A stretch of DNA of 64,000 nt from Actinernus sp. WN-2022 (lineage: Eukaryota > Cnidaria > Anthozoa > Actiniaria > Actinernidae), in the NCBI GenBank assembly GCA_030867875.1, contig JAOWCC010000912.1, forward strand, positions 43,598 to 107,597. Reading direction: 5' to 3'. The position numbers and the translations under genes are program-made. Each line of letters starts with the position of its first letter. Position 1 is the first letter of the stretch. Below, piece by piece: positions 1-8,244 of this stretch. The notes under the pieces were generated by a model. That model saw only the letters and a list, made by a program, of their open reading frames with translations. It searched no databases and was not told the DNA's origin.

Positions 1-123
1 GGGCCAATTGCGAGTTTCATATTCAGTATGGCTGCTGACGTTGTTGGAGTCTTAGCAAACAACATTTGGTTGTTAATCGTAGCAGCAGTGGTCTTCGTAG
101 TGGAGCAATACAAACGACGTTAA
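1..123 (+). CDS. C-terminal end of a small single-pass membrane protein (partial at window edge)
   Basis: The frame is open from base 1 and stops at TAA 121-123. An internal ATG at 28 would give a 31-residue peptide; otherwise this is the tail of a longer protein that starts outside the window. Residues after the Met form one strongly hydrophobic helix (NNIWLLIVAAVVFVVEQYKRR) ending in basic residues, so the product looks tail-anchored with Lys/Arg at the membrane exit. Its stop overlaps the stop of the converging minus-strand frame (TTAA shared), a packing typical of virus or mobile-element genomes. No family can be named. Confidence 0.5.
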   Translation, partial: GPIASFIFSMAADVVGVLANNIWLLIVAAVVFVVEQYKRR

Positions 124-668
124 CGAAACAACATCCATGCAATTCCAGCTGCGGCAATGGATGTCACTGCGAGATTAATCTCATGTTGTGGGGCAGCCTT
201 TTGTACAGGATCTTGTTTCTTGTGCGTCTCGAGAGGCGGCATCGATTTCTTATCTGATGGTCCTTCCATAGTAGGAGGTGACATCAATTTCTTATCTGAT
301 GGTCCTTCCATAGGAAGAGGTGGGCGTCCTTTGACTTCTGCATTGATGTCGTTAGTGCCTAGCACCATATCTTTCGTAGCTTTCGGGATTGGATTCCTAT
401 AGCCATCTTTCTTACCAAGATAGTACACTAGATTGCTTGGCAATAATCGCACGTCTGTAGCTATTGCTAGATCTAGCTTCTTATGCGTCATCGATATAGC
501 AGTAAGATAGTTATTGCGGCTCACTACTAAATCGTTTTCGAGAATGGCGTCTTCGACTAAGCTCTTAAACTCTTCTTTAACGTTGAAACTATCTATGATG
601 GATTCGTTAAGATTGTTTTGAGCGCCTAGAATACAATATTCAATACAATACAGCTTCGACAGATCGAT
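120..668 (-). pseudogene. C-terminal half of the 640-1821 capsid-type gene, out of frame
   Basis: This minus-strand frame is open from 668 to a TAA at 120-122 but has no ATG before 491. The residues upstream of 491 look as protein-like as those below it, so the true protein extended further N-terminally. The frame overlaps the end of the 640-1821 gene by 29 nt. An apparent 7-nt insertion around 640-650, where ATTGTATT is repeated, puts the two out of register. I read both as parts of one ancestral gene of about 560 codons. Features: a KKDGYRNPIPKAT stretch, two tandem GPSDKK repeats, and a C-terminal hydrophobic helix (IAAAGIAWMLFR) that could anchor it. If translation restarts at ATG 491 the product is 123 residues. 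Confidence 0.6.
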
Positions 669-1821
669 TCAATCTACCTAATCCAGCATTCGTCAAACCT
701 CTACCGATTGGTGGTGTAAACCAATTGTATTGTTTCCCTTCGTGTTCATCGTTCCTAATAAAAGCTATCAGAGTTCCCTTGTCCTCCTTACCTCCTTCAT
801 CTTTAAACAAAGTAGAGTCCTCGGGCCATGTGGTTGCTTTGTCGTAACTTCGGCCATGGGCAGTTACATATCCGTTTACGTAGCCAGTTGGTCCAGGGTA
901 TAACATGAATACATCTCCTAATCCATTATTCCGACCTAACTTGCATCGGAAGTCTGGTTTTCGAGATATGCCGAATTCGATGCACAATCTCTCAAGAGCT
1001 GATTTGTTATAGAGGTTATCCATTTGCTTGAAAGCAGAGTCACCAGGTAAAGGAACTCCATGAGCACCACCAAGTTCATGTAGAATTCTTCGTATCGTGA
1101 AATAAACATGGAATCGTAGGAACCCCTGAACGACTGGTGGATACGTTTTGAAAGTGGGGTCAAACAACGATACTCCACATCCGGAAGTTGCACACCACGT
1201 TGCGAAATTCAATTGTTGAGGCCAATATTTGAAATCCGGACCATGTAACCAATGGTAGGACTCATTTGCTGTCGTATGCTTTACAACGGTCTCCTTGAAT
1301 ATATTTGGAACGCCAGCTTTGAACTTCTTCGTTGGGGTGGCATATATCCATAGATTAGTGAGATCAATATCTTGTGCCAGTTCAGTAGAAGGAACTGCTG
1401 TAATCGGATATTTAGCACTCTTATCTAGTGTCAACGTAGATGGGAAACCTCTATGCACATCCCACAACGCATTATCGATGCGTTTTTGAATCGTAGTAGG
1501 TAACTTTGAGACATCATCGCCGTAAACGACATAGCTAGAATCTCCATCTCGAAACCAAATACTCGTCGAATATTTGCCTGGACCATTCACTTCCGTAGAG
1601 GCATAGAACTTGTGAAGATCTGCATGTGGATATCTTTTCTTGAACTTCACCAACAGATTGGCATTCAAGGTTGCGACCTTATCGTTTTCCTCAGCTTCTC
1701 TCCTAGCTTGAATCTCAGCCTTTGACTTCTGCGCGAATAGTACCCCCTCATAAACTGTTTTGGTGCCAAGGGCTAGGTCAAGCGCCTGCCGCCATGCGTC
1801 TGTCATGTTGAAGCTATACAT
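640..1821 (-). CDS. Capsid-type structural protein of a virus-like element, N-terminal 393 residues
   Basis: A 393-residue intronless ORF with ATG at 1821 and TGA at 640. An N-terminal charged helix (QARREAEENDK) is followed by a globular region with the signatures LNFATWCATSGCG, LRFHVYFTIRRIL and LERLCIEFGIS. I recall this combination from a protein family repeated many times in cnidarian genomes beside virus-like genes, which I take to be structural; that is memory, not a search. The gene shares a 26-bp divergent promoter region with the 1848 gene. The frame ends early: the same protein seems to continue in another frame in 120-668, so this copy is broken. It could instead be an intact 393-residue protein. 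Confidence 0.6.
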   Translation of the reverse strand: MYSFNMTDAWRQALDLALGTKTVYEGVLFAQKSKAEIQARREAEENDKVATLNANLLVKFKKRYPHADLHKFYASTEVNGPGKYSTSIWFRDGDSSYVVYGDDVSKLPTTIQKRIDNALWDVHRGFPSTLTLDKSAKYPITAVPSTELAQDIDLTNLWIYATPTKKFKAGVPNIFKETVVKHTTANESYHWLHGPDFKYWPQQLNFATWCATSGCGVSLFDPTFKTYPPVVQGFLRFHVYFTIRRILHELGGAHGVPLPGDSAFKQMDNLYNKSALERLCIEFGISRKPDFRCKLGRNNGLGDVFMLYPGPTGYVNGYVTAHGRSYDKATTWPEDSTLFKDEGGKEDKGTLIAFIRNDEHEGKQYNWFTPPIGRGLTNAGLGRLNRSVEAVLY

Positions 1822-1847
1822 ACATATAGTTATACCTTCAACATATA
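1822..1847. promoter_or_regulatory. Bidirectional 26-bp promoter between divergent viral-type genes
   Basis: Only 26 bp separate the two start codons. The segment contains TATAGTTATAC, which reads as GTATAACTATA on the other strand, so each gene has a TATA-like word 10-20 bp before its ATG. Related words occur before the genes at 2533 and 4146. Confidence 0.5.
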
Positions 1848-2513
1848 ATGACGATCCTTAATGTCATCACCACATCATCCGACCATACGGTCTACTTCGA
1901 CGATCCAATTCTTATCAATAATATTTCGCTACTCGAGATCGCTTTTGAGAACAGTTGGTGGAACCTAACAGAGGCGGGCTCGTTCAGGTGGAATGCCGGT
2001 AGTATTATGTTCCCACACGATGTTGCTGTAGGGTCTTACAATTTTAAGAAAATCGAGAGGGTCTTAAAGCCTGCAAGTGATGCTGGTATCGTGGAATTTA
2101 AGAGAAAGATCCCCCTTAGGGGCCACGCCATAGTAGTTAAGAAACCAATCAAGTTCGATAAGAATTTCTACGCACTATTAGGTGTCGAAGGTGGAGAAGA
2201 AGAGAATAACGAGTTCCTGCTAAAAGTTGGTAATTACCCTTTTAAGATCAAAGATATCTACACAATGTATGTCTATTGCGATGCGGTGGATTCCGGTTCC
2301 TCACTTCTAGAGGGAAAACGATCGAAAGTCTTGGCTAGCATAGAGGTCCAAGGTTTTTGGTTTTCAAGGACAACCTATCCTATAACGAATCCCCAACCCC
2401 TGCAAGCTATAGGGACAATGCGAAACAGTCTTAGCCTTACGATTCGTGATGAGAAAGGCAATGTGGTAGACTTCCATGGTCGACTGATACGATACGTGTT
2501 GAAGCTTGAGTAA
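1848..2513 (+). CDS. Probable minor structural (penton/fibre-type) protein of the virus-like element
   Basis: A 221-residue intronless ORF. It starts with a beta-rich N-terminus (ITTSSDHTVYFDDPILINN) and has a middle segment (YTMYVYCDAVDSGSSLLEGK, then VLASIEV). It ends in SLSLTIRDEKGNVVDFHG followed by a short beta strand. The C-terminal pattern of a rigid VRDE/IRDE-G-N-DF-G motif near the end recurs, as far as I remember, in cnidarian proteins linked to Polinton-like or adintovirus-like loci, where a jelly-roll capsid accessory role is likely. The order structural gene, structural gene, hydrophobic protein fits a virion module. It is 19 bp upstream of the next ORF on the same strand. The function is inferred. 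Confidence 0.5.
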   Translation: MTILNVITTSSDHTVYFDDPILINNISLLEIAFENSWWNLTEAGSFRWNAGSIMFPHDVAVGSYNFKKIERVLKPASDAGIVEFKRKIPLRGHAIVVKKPIKFDKNFYALLGVEGGEEENNEFLLKVGNYPFKIKDIYTMYVYCDAVDSGSSLLEGKRSKVLASIEVQGFWFSRTTYPITNPQPLQAIGTMRNSLSLTIRDEKGNVVDFHGRLIRYVLKLE

Positions 2514-2527
2514 GTTATACGTATAAC
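2514..2527. promoter_or_regulatory. Perfect 14-bp palindrome GTTATACGTATAAC
   Basis: It fills most of the 19-bp gap between the stop of the 1848 gene and the ATG at 2533. Each half-site matches the GTTATAC word of the 1822-1847 promoter. It is a candidate core promoter or dimeric factor site. Confidence 0.5.
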
Positions 2528-2532
2528 GTACA

Positions 2533-3153
2533 ATGGAAGGCGATTCGATTCAACCGTTTCCATCAGCACCAAGTATCTATCCACAGATTGCTAGTGACAC
2601 TGGAAAGAACTTTAGACTGCAAACGATCCGAGACACGCTTTCGGACATAGAAGTTCAAGAAAGGCACTACGAAGGTGTGCGCAAGAAATATGCACGTTCT
2701 CAAGGAATAGTTCATGGAATCGCAGTGGCAACTGGAGGTCTATCTGTGATCTTATCTGGATCTGGATTGGGCGCAGCGTTGACTGGGGTTGGAATAGTGA
2801 TTGGTCTACCACTTGGAGTTATTGGTGGGCTATGTGGATTAATTTCAGCATCTACGACCCTTGGAGCTAAGAAGTTAGGAATGAAGGTTTCTAAGCATGA
2901 AAGGACAACTATGTTGGCAAAGGCGAAAATCAATACGATTCGAGATCTAGTATCGAAGGCCTTACGCGATGAAAACATATCCGACTCCGAATACAGTCTC
3001 ATCCTGAACGAAGCGAATAAGTATGAGATCATGAGATCTGAAATTCGTCGTGAGACTTCCATAGGTGAAAACAGTCCGGATCGGGTTCGAGCCGAACTCA
3101 AGCAAGAAGTGCAAAAGGAAATGCGAGAAAAACTCGGCAGCTTAGTAGGGTAA
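2533..3153 (+). CDS. Hydrophobic-core protein with coiled flanks, virus-like element
   Basis: A 206-residue ORF. Residues 30-55 are charged and helical (LSDIEVQERHYEGVRKKYAR). Residues 60-115 are Gly/Ala/Ile-rich and look like two membrane hairpin helices (GIVIGLPLGVIGGLCGLISA). The C-terminal third is helical and basic/acidic (KAKINTIRDLVSKAL...ISDSEYSLILNEANKYEIM). The same layout recurs in a large cnidarian family that I remember next to the two structural proteins found here, so a membrane or internal virion protein is plausible. The stop codon is 3 bp from the stop of the converging TFIIB-like gene. Confidence 0.5.
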   Translation: MEGDSIQPFPSAPSIYPQIASDTGKNFRLQTIRDTLSDIEVQERHYEGVRKKYARSQGIVHGIAVATGGLSVILSGSGLGAALTGVGIVIGLPLGVIGGLCGLISASTTLGAKKLGMKVSKHERTTMLAKAKINTIRDLVSKALRDENISDSEYSLILNEANKYEIMRSEIRRETSIGENSPDRVRAELKQEVQKEMREKLGSLVG

Positions 3154-3156
3154 GAA

Positions 3157-4146
3157 TCAACGTTTCCTATGAAAGAAACGAACATGGCTCTCACTTTCAC
3201 TTTGCCAAGTCCTACTGCTAGTTAGCCCATGCCTAGTGTAGATTGGTTCGAAGTGGGAATGGTAAGAAGACAACTCCTTGACAAAACGCTTGACCGCATT
3301 TACAAATATGTCACATCGTTTAACGACATCCTTAAGAGACATAGACGATCCTAAGCGACGTAGCACCTCGTAACTTGCTCCAACAACTTTCGTCTTAAGT
3401 ATTGATTTGGGGCCTATATTGTTTTCTATTGCCGTAGTAACAACCTCGTGGACTATTTGTTGAACGTCCATAGGTACTCCTTGAGGATCGAGTTTAAGGA
3501 AAGTCGTTGCAATGTGAGGAACTATGCGCTCGGCATTCAAGTCCATATCGATCTTATCGTCGTCATACAGAGAACGTATAAAGACCTCTCCGATATGGAT
3601 GCCTTTGTTGCTTAGTTGCATGAAGCGAGCAACCTCACCTTTAGTTCGTACGAACCCGCATTGTATGCACGCCTGGTAGAGTAGAGCAGCTAAAATATTT
3701 CTCTTAACATCACTACGCTTGGGATGAACTTTCATTACTTGGATAAATGCGTCGGCTACGATTCCTAACGTGTTCATAGGGAACGATAGGTCATAACTTT
3801 GTTTGTAAATAGTGTTGTATGCTCGTAGTTCTTGTAGGAGCGTTCGTCGTTGCAGGTCTGTGTTGTCGCTTTGCTTTGGTTTTGCGCGGTCTAGATCACT
3901 TTGATACTGAAATCCGTCCGGACCTACTATACGCAGTCGAGTAGTAATGATGTCGACCTTCGTTTCTTCACATGGTTCGGCCTCGGAAACAAGACCACAT
4001 GTGGGACACACGAATTCCGTTCCTTGTATTTCCAAGGGGCAGAGACAATCAGAACATGTTTCACTTGTGTTAATATGTACCACTTGTGGTTTGATATTCA
4101 GGCTTCTACGAATTCCAGGACCAAACAATCTGACTAGCTCGTCCAT
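3157..4146 (-). CDS. TFIIB-like transcription initiation factor (viral type)
   Basis: A 329-residue ORF. I place the start at ATG 4146 (MDELVRLFGPG) because the frame above it runs into a 21-A tract. Residues about 29-55 form a zinc ribbon with two CxxC knuckles (CSDCLCPLEI...FVCPTCGLV). About 100-300 form two all-helical cyclin-like repeats, the first around RSDVKRNILAALLYQACIQ and the second around IGPKSILKTKVVGASYEVL. TFIIB recruits RNA polymerase II to TBP-bound promoters. Large cytoplasmic or nuclear DNA viruses encode divergent versions to read their own promoters. The gene has no introns, unlike host TFIIB, and sits in a packed viral-type cluster. Host TFIIB or Brf1 origin is unlikely given the divergent sequence. 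Confidence 0.82.
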   Translation of the reverse strand: MDELVRLFGPGIRRSLNIKPQVVHINTSETCSDCLCPLEIQGTEFVCPTCGLVSEAEPCEETKVDIITTRLRIVGPDGFQYQSDLDRAKPKQSDNTDLQRRTLLQELRAYNTIYKQSYDLSFPMNTLGIVADAFIQVMKVHPKRSDVKRNILAALLYQACIQCGFVRTKGEVARFMQLSNKGIHIGEVFIRSLYDDDKIDMDLNAERIVPHIATTFLKLDPQGVPMDVQQIVHEVVTTAIENNIGPKSILKTKVVGASYEVLRRLGSSMSLKDVVKRCDIFVNAVKRFVKELSSYHSHFEPIYTRHGLTSSRTWQSESESHVRFFHRKR

Positions 4147-4178
4147 GATACAACTATAGATGTTTATACGTTTAATAG
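4147..4178 (-). promoter_or_regulatory. TATA-like element upstream of the TFIIB-like gene
   Basis: Read on the minus strand, this contains CGTATAAACA and CTATAGTTGTAT within 25 bp of the ATG. These words are related to the GTTATAC/TATAGTTATA motifs ahead of the genes at 1821, 1848 and 2533. Confidence 0.4.
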
Positions 4179-4183
4179 AAAAA

Positions 4184-4250
4184 AAAAAAAAAAAAAAAAG
4201 AATGAAGAGGGTCACGCAAAGACTTTCTTCATTCTTTTTTTTTTTTTTTT
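4184..4250. terminator. A/T-tract hairpin between two minus-strand genes
   Basis: An A-tract plus GAATGAAGA (4200-4208) pairs with TCTTCATTC (4226-4234) plus a T-tract, giving a stem of about 25 bp around a 17-nt loop. It starts 12 bp past the stop of the Cys-rich gene and precedes the TFIIB-like gene. In mimiviruses mRNA 3' ends form at such intergenic hairpins, so it may end the 4262-4720 transcript. That role is inferred. Confidence 0.5.
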
Positions 4251-4261
4251 CGTGGCTATTC

Positions 4262-4720
4262 CTAATCGTCCTTCTCGCTCCTCAAGGCAGCCAACACCTC
4301 GTTGAGCGCATGGTTGAGAGACTCTCCGAGACCTTCCTCTGGTTCCAGCACTCTTGGTTCCGCGGGCAATGCTACCTCAGCAGGCTCCTCCGGTTCCACC
4401 ACGTTTGGCTCTGCAAGTTCCTCCTTTCTTGGATCCTCTAGCGTCTTGCTGGACTTCTTAGCGCGTTTTACATAGACACCGGGACACTTCTTCTTGATAG
4501 TGAGGCGGTCGCATCTTGAGCAAAGCTCGTAACTAGTACGACATCCTTTACCGCACTTCGAGCATGGCATGAATAGGGCGCATCCTTTTGAGATCTGGAA
4601 GTTGTGCTGGGCACAGTACTTCGATGTCTTCGAAATCTGCTTTGGACATTTCGAGTCCTTCCCTCTCATCAACCAATCACAAGTTATTGCGGCGTCTACG
4701 TTCGAGTCCTTCTTCGACAT
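4262..4720 (-). CDS. Small Cys-rich, zinc-binding-like protein with acidic tail
   Basis: A 152-residue ORF. The N-terminal half holds about a dozen Cys/His in spaced pairs: CDWLMRGKDSKC, CAQHNF, CSKCGKGC and CSRCDRL. This points to two or three small zinc knuckles, the first resembling the KC-SKYCAQH fingers seen in some viral and DNA-binding proteins. A KKKCPGVYVKRAKKS stretch follows, which could bind nucleic acid or act as a nuclear signal. The C-terminal 65 residues are Glu/Pro-rich with three similar EPEE units and are probably disordered. The combination suggests a viral regulatory or nucleic-acid-binding protein, but no family is assigned. The hairpin at 4184-4250 follows the stop. Confidence 0.55.
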   Translation of the reverse strand: MSKKDSNVDAAITCDWLMRGKDSKCPKQISKTSKYCAQHNFQISKGCALFMPCSKCGKGCRTSYELCSRCDRLTIKKKCPGVYVKRAKKSSKTLEDPRKEELAEPNVVEPEEPAEVALPAEPRVLEPEEGLGESLNHALNEVLAALRSEKDD

Positions 4721-4835
4721 GTTCGATCTGTATGGTGTTAATGCGTATTAAGATGACAACGTAAGCTAATATCGTGGAATAAAGAATATATACTAATACC
4801 ATTTGGTGGTGATATACAGTATAATAATCATTCCT

Positions 4836-5642
4836 TTAACAGATACTCAAGTTTGGATTTTTAGGTGCAAGCCACGAATTAGCCGTTTTGGTAAATAGGT
4901 AATGATAATTGTGACGCGTAGAGACCTCCCCGTCGTCTTCGCAGGTCTCGCATTCTTCACAATCGCAGTAGTTATACCCTGGGACGGGCTGAAAGTGCTC
5001 AGAGAGCCACTTATTGATGTCGTAATGCCCACTTATGTAGGCGTTGAGCCTCATACAATCGAAGTCTTCATGCTCTATGATGGGCTGAAAGTACTCAGCT
5101 AGCCATTTAACGACAGCGATATGACCATGCTTACTGGCAATGAATACAGCATCGATAACCCATTCATCCTCTACAATGGGTCGAAAATACTCAACTATCC
5201 ATTTAGTGACATCAAGATGACCGTGTTTACTGGCATCTAGTATAGCATCTATAGAGTTATCATCATAATAATCTATGCTGGGCTGGAAGCGACTAGCTAG
5301 CCACTTAACGACATCGAGATTACCACTCCTACCGGCATCTAGTACAGCATCATTATAGCATTCGTCAATTTCAGCTTTTATAGCATCATCATCGCATTCG
5401 TCAATTACATAAATACTGAATTTCCTAATCAACTCGTCTCGTTTGTCGTCGTCTTGGGCGGCCTTGAGACCTAGGGTGAGTACTTGCGTGCGGAACTCTT
5501 GGTCTACGTTTTTGTAGCGTGCGAGTGATGCGGCATCGTTCAGACGTTTTGACGTCCTTGCGACGCTCGCGAACGACGCAGGACCTGCGAGTCCCACGAT
5601 CTTGGTCAAGATTTCTATGGGAAGGCACGATATATAATCCAT
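4836..5642 (-). CDS. F-box protein with ankyrin-type repeats (giant-virus style)
   Basis: A 268-residue ORF. Residues 1-45 form an F-box (CLPIEILTKIVGLAGPASFA, then RTSKRLNDAAS), which would bind SKP1 of a host SCF ubiquitin ligase. From about residue 95 there are four repeats of about 33-40 residues with cores AGRSGNLDVVKWLASRF, ASKHGHLDVTKWIVEYF, ASKHGHIAVVKWLAEYF and ISGHYDINKWLSEHF. These match the short ankyrin type common in large DNA viruses. The tail has CDCEECETCEDD. Such proteins usually bring host targets to ubiquitination. The last codons and the upstream region are duplicated just beyond the gene (see 5653-5717), so it was part of a tandem family. Confidence 0.75.
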   Translation of the reverse strand: MDYISCLPIEILTKIVGLAGPASFASVARTSKRLNDAASLARYKNVDQEFRTQVLTLGLKAAQDDDKRDELIRKFSIYVIDECDDDAIKAEIDECYNDAVLDAGRSGNLDVVKWLASRFQPSIDYYDDNSIDAILDASKHGHLDVTKWIVEYFRPIVEDEWVIDAVFIASKHGHIAVVKWLAEYFQPIIEHEDFDCMRLNAYISGHYDINKWLSEHFQPVPGYNYCDCEECETCEDDGEVSTRHNYHYLFTKTANSWLAPKNPNLSIC

Positions 5643-5652
5643 AGTGGAAGAT

Positions 5653-5717
5653 ATCTATATACAGTATAGTAATCATTTCTCTAATAGGTTATCAAGTTTG
5701 GATTTTTAGGTGCAAGG
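5653..5717 (-). pseudogene. 3' remnant of a second F-box/ankyrin gene copy
   Basis: The segment repeats, with few changes, the sequence at 4811-4870 around the stop of the intact gene. It still encodes LAPKNPNL plus three different residues and a stop. Everything 5' of this tail has been lost next to a foldback element. Confidence 0.6.
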
Positions 5718-5751
5718 ATGCCTAGTGACAATTTTGGGCAACACTGTGCAT

Positions 5752-5951
5752 AAAGTAGTATGTAAAGTGGCGGTTCTGGAAAAACTTGAAATGGAATGCA
5801 GGCAGGGGGGGCATGAAGTATTGTGCAGGCAGGGGGGGTGAGTGGAACGAAGTGAAGCGAACCCACCCTGCCTGCACAATACTTCATGGCCCCCCCTGCC
5901 TGCATGACATTTCAAGGTGGGCCAGAACCGCCACTTTACATACTACTCTAT
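5752..5951. mobile_element. Foldback (hairpin) element at the virus-island/LINE junction
   Basis: The ends AGTAGTATGTAAAGTGGCGG and their inverse near 5920-5948 pair over about 26 bp. Inner arms with GCAGGCAGGGGGG and ACAATACTTCATG also pair, so nearly the whole 195 bp can fold on itself. There is no coding capacity. Its right end abuts the stop codon of the L1-like LINE fragment. Confidence 0.65.
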
Positions 5952-7457
5952 TTAGAAAAATGTCTAATTGCAATTAACAGTTTTTCCCATTTCTTAAGGT
6001 GTTCCAGGGTTTTGTTCCTTGATTTTGCTACGTTGGATTCAATTTTCTCAAAATACACTAAAGAGTTTATAAATAGAGCTAATGTAGGGATTTTTCTTTT
6101 CTCTCTTGCTTTATATAAAGCTAATTTATACATTAAGATAATAAAGTTCTGTGGCTGTTCGTTTACCCCTAATATGATATTTACAAGATTCGATGGTGGT
6201 AGATTTATATCGTGCTTTCCTAACCAAGTTCGTAATTCAAAATATAATTTTTTGGCCTCTATACATTCTACAAATAAATGATCTATTGTTTCTTGGTTAA
6301 TTAAACAAAAAGAGCAACGTGAACACTCAATTAATTTAAAACGAAATAAATCAAAATTAAGATAAAGGCAGTTGTTCAAAATTCTATATTGAAAATATCG
6401 TGAATAAGAATCAATCGTTGTTGAATATATACGCCTATAAATCTCTTCCCAACTTAATGGGCTCTCAGGCTTTAATCGATTTATAATATTTATTTGGGAG
6501 GTAGGTGACTTAAACTTCGCACCAATTAAACATTTGTAAATTTCTTTTGAGTTCTCAACATTTTCTATATCAAACGACTTTTGCACAAGTTTTAAGTATT
6601 TTTTTCCTATATCTATAGTGCCCTCTATTATACCTATATTTTTGACTACTACTTTCCATTTTCTTGGTATGGAGTGTACTAAACCTGCCCAATGAAAGAA
6701 ATCCTTAGCTTGGAGGCCTTTCCTCTCTACCATTTCCCATTTAAATTCATCAGATTCATTCAATAGGTCTACTATTCTATTAATATTGAGTTGCGAAAAA
6801 GTCTTAAAAAAGACTGATTTATTATCAATTTTAATATATCTATTATTCCATAAAGATTGTTGCAAAATATCAGAAATATCTATTACTTCTACCCTAGCAA
6901 ACTCGCTGGAATACACTGGAAATTATTGTTATAATGTAATACCTTGTTGTAAGTAAAATAAATACCTAATATTTTAACTCCTTGTTTCTCAAAATCTACC
7001 CATTTAAAATCCTTAAACTTTCCCTCTTCCACAATTTCTTTCTCTATCCATCCTATTTCCGATTTTTTTACATTTATCTTTAAAGATGAAAACACTCTAA
7101 ATAGATCTAACATTTCTAACGTTTTCTCTAGCGAGGTAGTATTTCTTAAAAAGAAAGTTGTATCATCGGCAAATATTACAAACTTCCGAACATTACCTTC
7201 TAATTCCACTCCCTGTATTTCTTTACAATTTCTTATCATCAAAGCCATTATTTCTAAAACTGTTTTGTACCTTTTTTAATTGCGAACAAGTCAGTATATG
7301 TACCATTATTTGAAACACACGCTTGATTATCCTCTAAAAGAACTTGTATCCATTTTATAAATCCCTCACCAAAACCATAACTTTTCAAAACTGCAAATAT
7401 AAAAGGATGCTCTATCGAATCAAAGGCTTTTTCAAAATCTGCTGCAAACATAATCAA
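5948..7457 (-). pseudogene. 5'-truncated L1/Tx1-like LINE: reverse transcriptase and zinc-knuckle tail
   Basis: Three consecutive minus-strand frames belong to one retrotransposon. 7254-7457 has the RT block FAADFEKAFDSIEH. 6889-7248 has the catalytic FADD box (VIFADDTTFFL). 5948-6916 has thumb sequence and the C-terminal zinc motif CSFC...ETIDHLFVEC. The RGxxQGxPLSP segment expected between the first two is missing at about 7248-7254, and there is a frameshift near 6900, so the copy is dead. The 5' half, with the endonuclease, is absent, as is usual for truncated LINE insertions. The family is called from the RT style and the zf-RVT tail, not from an alignment. Confidence 0.8.
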
Positions 7458-7469
7458 GGGGAGACAAGT

Positions 7470-8244
7470 TAGCTCCTAGTTATTTAACCAGTCATTATCC
7501 GTTAACTTTGCTTCTAGGGCAACTTATAGTCTTCGAGGTAATGAGTATCTTATGATTCCTTATGCTCGCACTGAACGATTTAAAAAAATCCTTTTTAATT
7601 TCTTCTGCTAGTCTATGAAATAGGGTACCTAGGGATGTTTGTTTCTCTTCTAGCCTCGTTCAATTTAAAACTAATGTTGCAAAGTGGCATAATTATCCTG
7701 TTCGTAACAATTTGTATTATGTCGGCGATCGCTATTTAGCTGTTTTGCATACTCGTTTAAGGCTGGGTAATTCTACTTTAAATTACGATCTCTATCTTAA
7801 GAAATGCATTCCTTTACCCTCCTGTCACTGCGGTTTTCCTAGGGAAACTATTGATCATTTTTTTCTTGATTGTGACCGATATGCTGCCCATCGAGACTGC
7901 CTGCTTACCTCCGCTGCTCAGCTTGTTGGTAATGAAAGATGGTCAAACGCATCTAGATGGACTTATTTGCATTGGCTTTTATATGGTTTTCCTGAGGTTT
8001 CTTTTCTAACTAATACTTCCTTTTTTTAAGTGTTCACAAGTTTTTAGCCGATTGTAAACGTTTTTCAAAGTTTCAATAGTGTTTGCCCACCTTTCATTTC
8101 ATTCTTTTCAATTTCTTTTATTTGTACGGTATATTGTTCGTATCCTCAGTTTGATTACCATGTAACGGATAAGCAAAAGCTCCCTAGATAAGCATCATTG
8201 CTTTTGGAGTAATTGCTTCAAATATTGTTTAAATAAAAAAAAAG
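7470..8244 (+). pseudogene. 3' end of a second LINE, plus strand, with poly(A)
   Basis: A broken frame carries YSLRGNEYLMIPYARTERF (about 7530-7585). It continues as 7712-8029, which ends with a CHCG...ETIDHFFLDC zinc knuckle. The typical 3' UTR then ends in GTTTAAATAAAAAAAA at 8230-8244. Stops between 7600 and 7700 show decay. It points away from the L1-like fragment on its left. Confidence 0.65.

Noticed and set aside
66..257. 63-codon plus-strand ORF overlapping two better frames
   Set aside because: It is antisense to the capsid-gene tail and has no conserved feature.
4147..4215. Upstream extension of the TFIIB-like ORF to ATG 4215
   Set aside because: The extra residues are Phe/Ile/Leu from the A/T tract; the ATG at 4146 has the promoter motif directly upstream.
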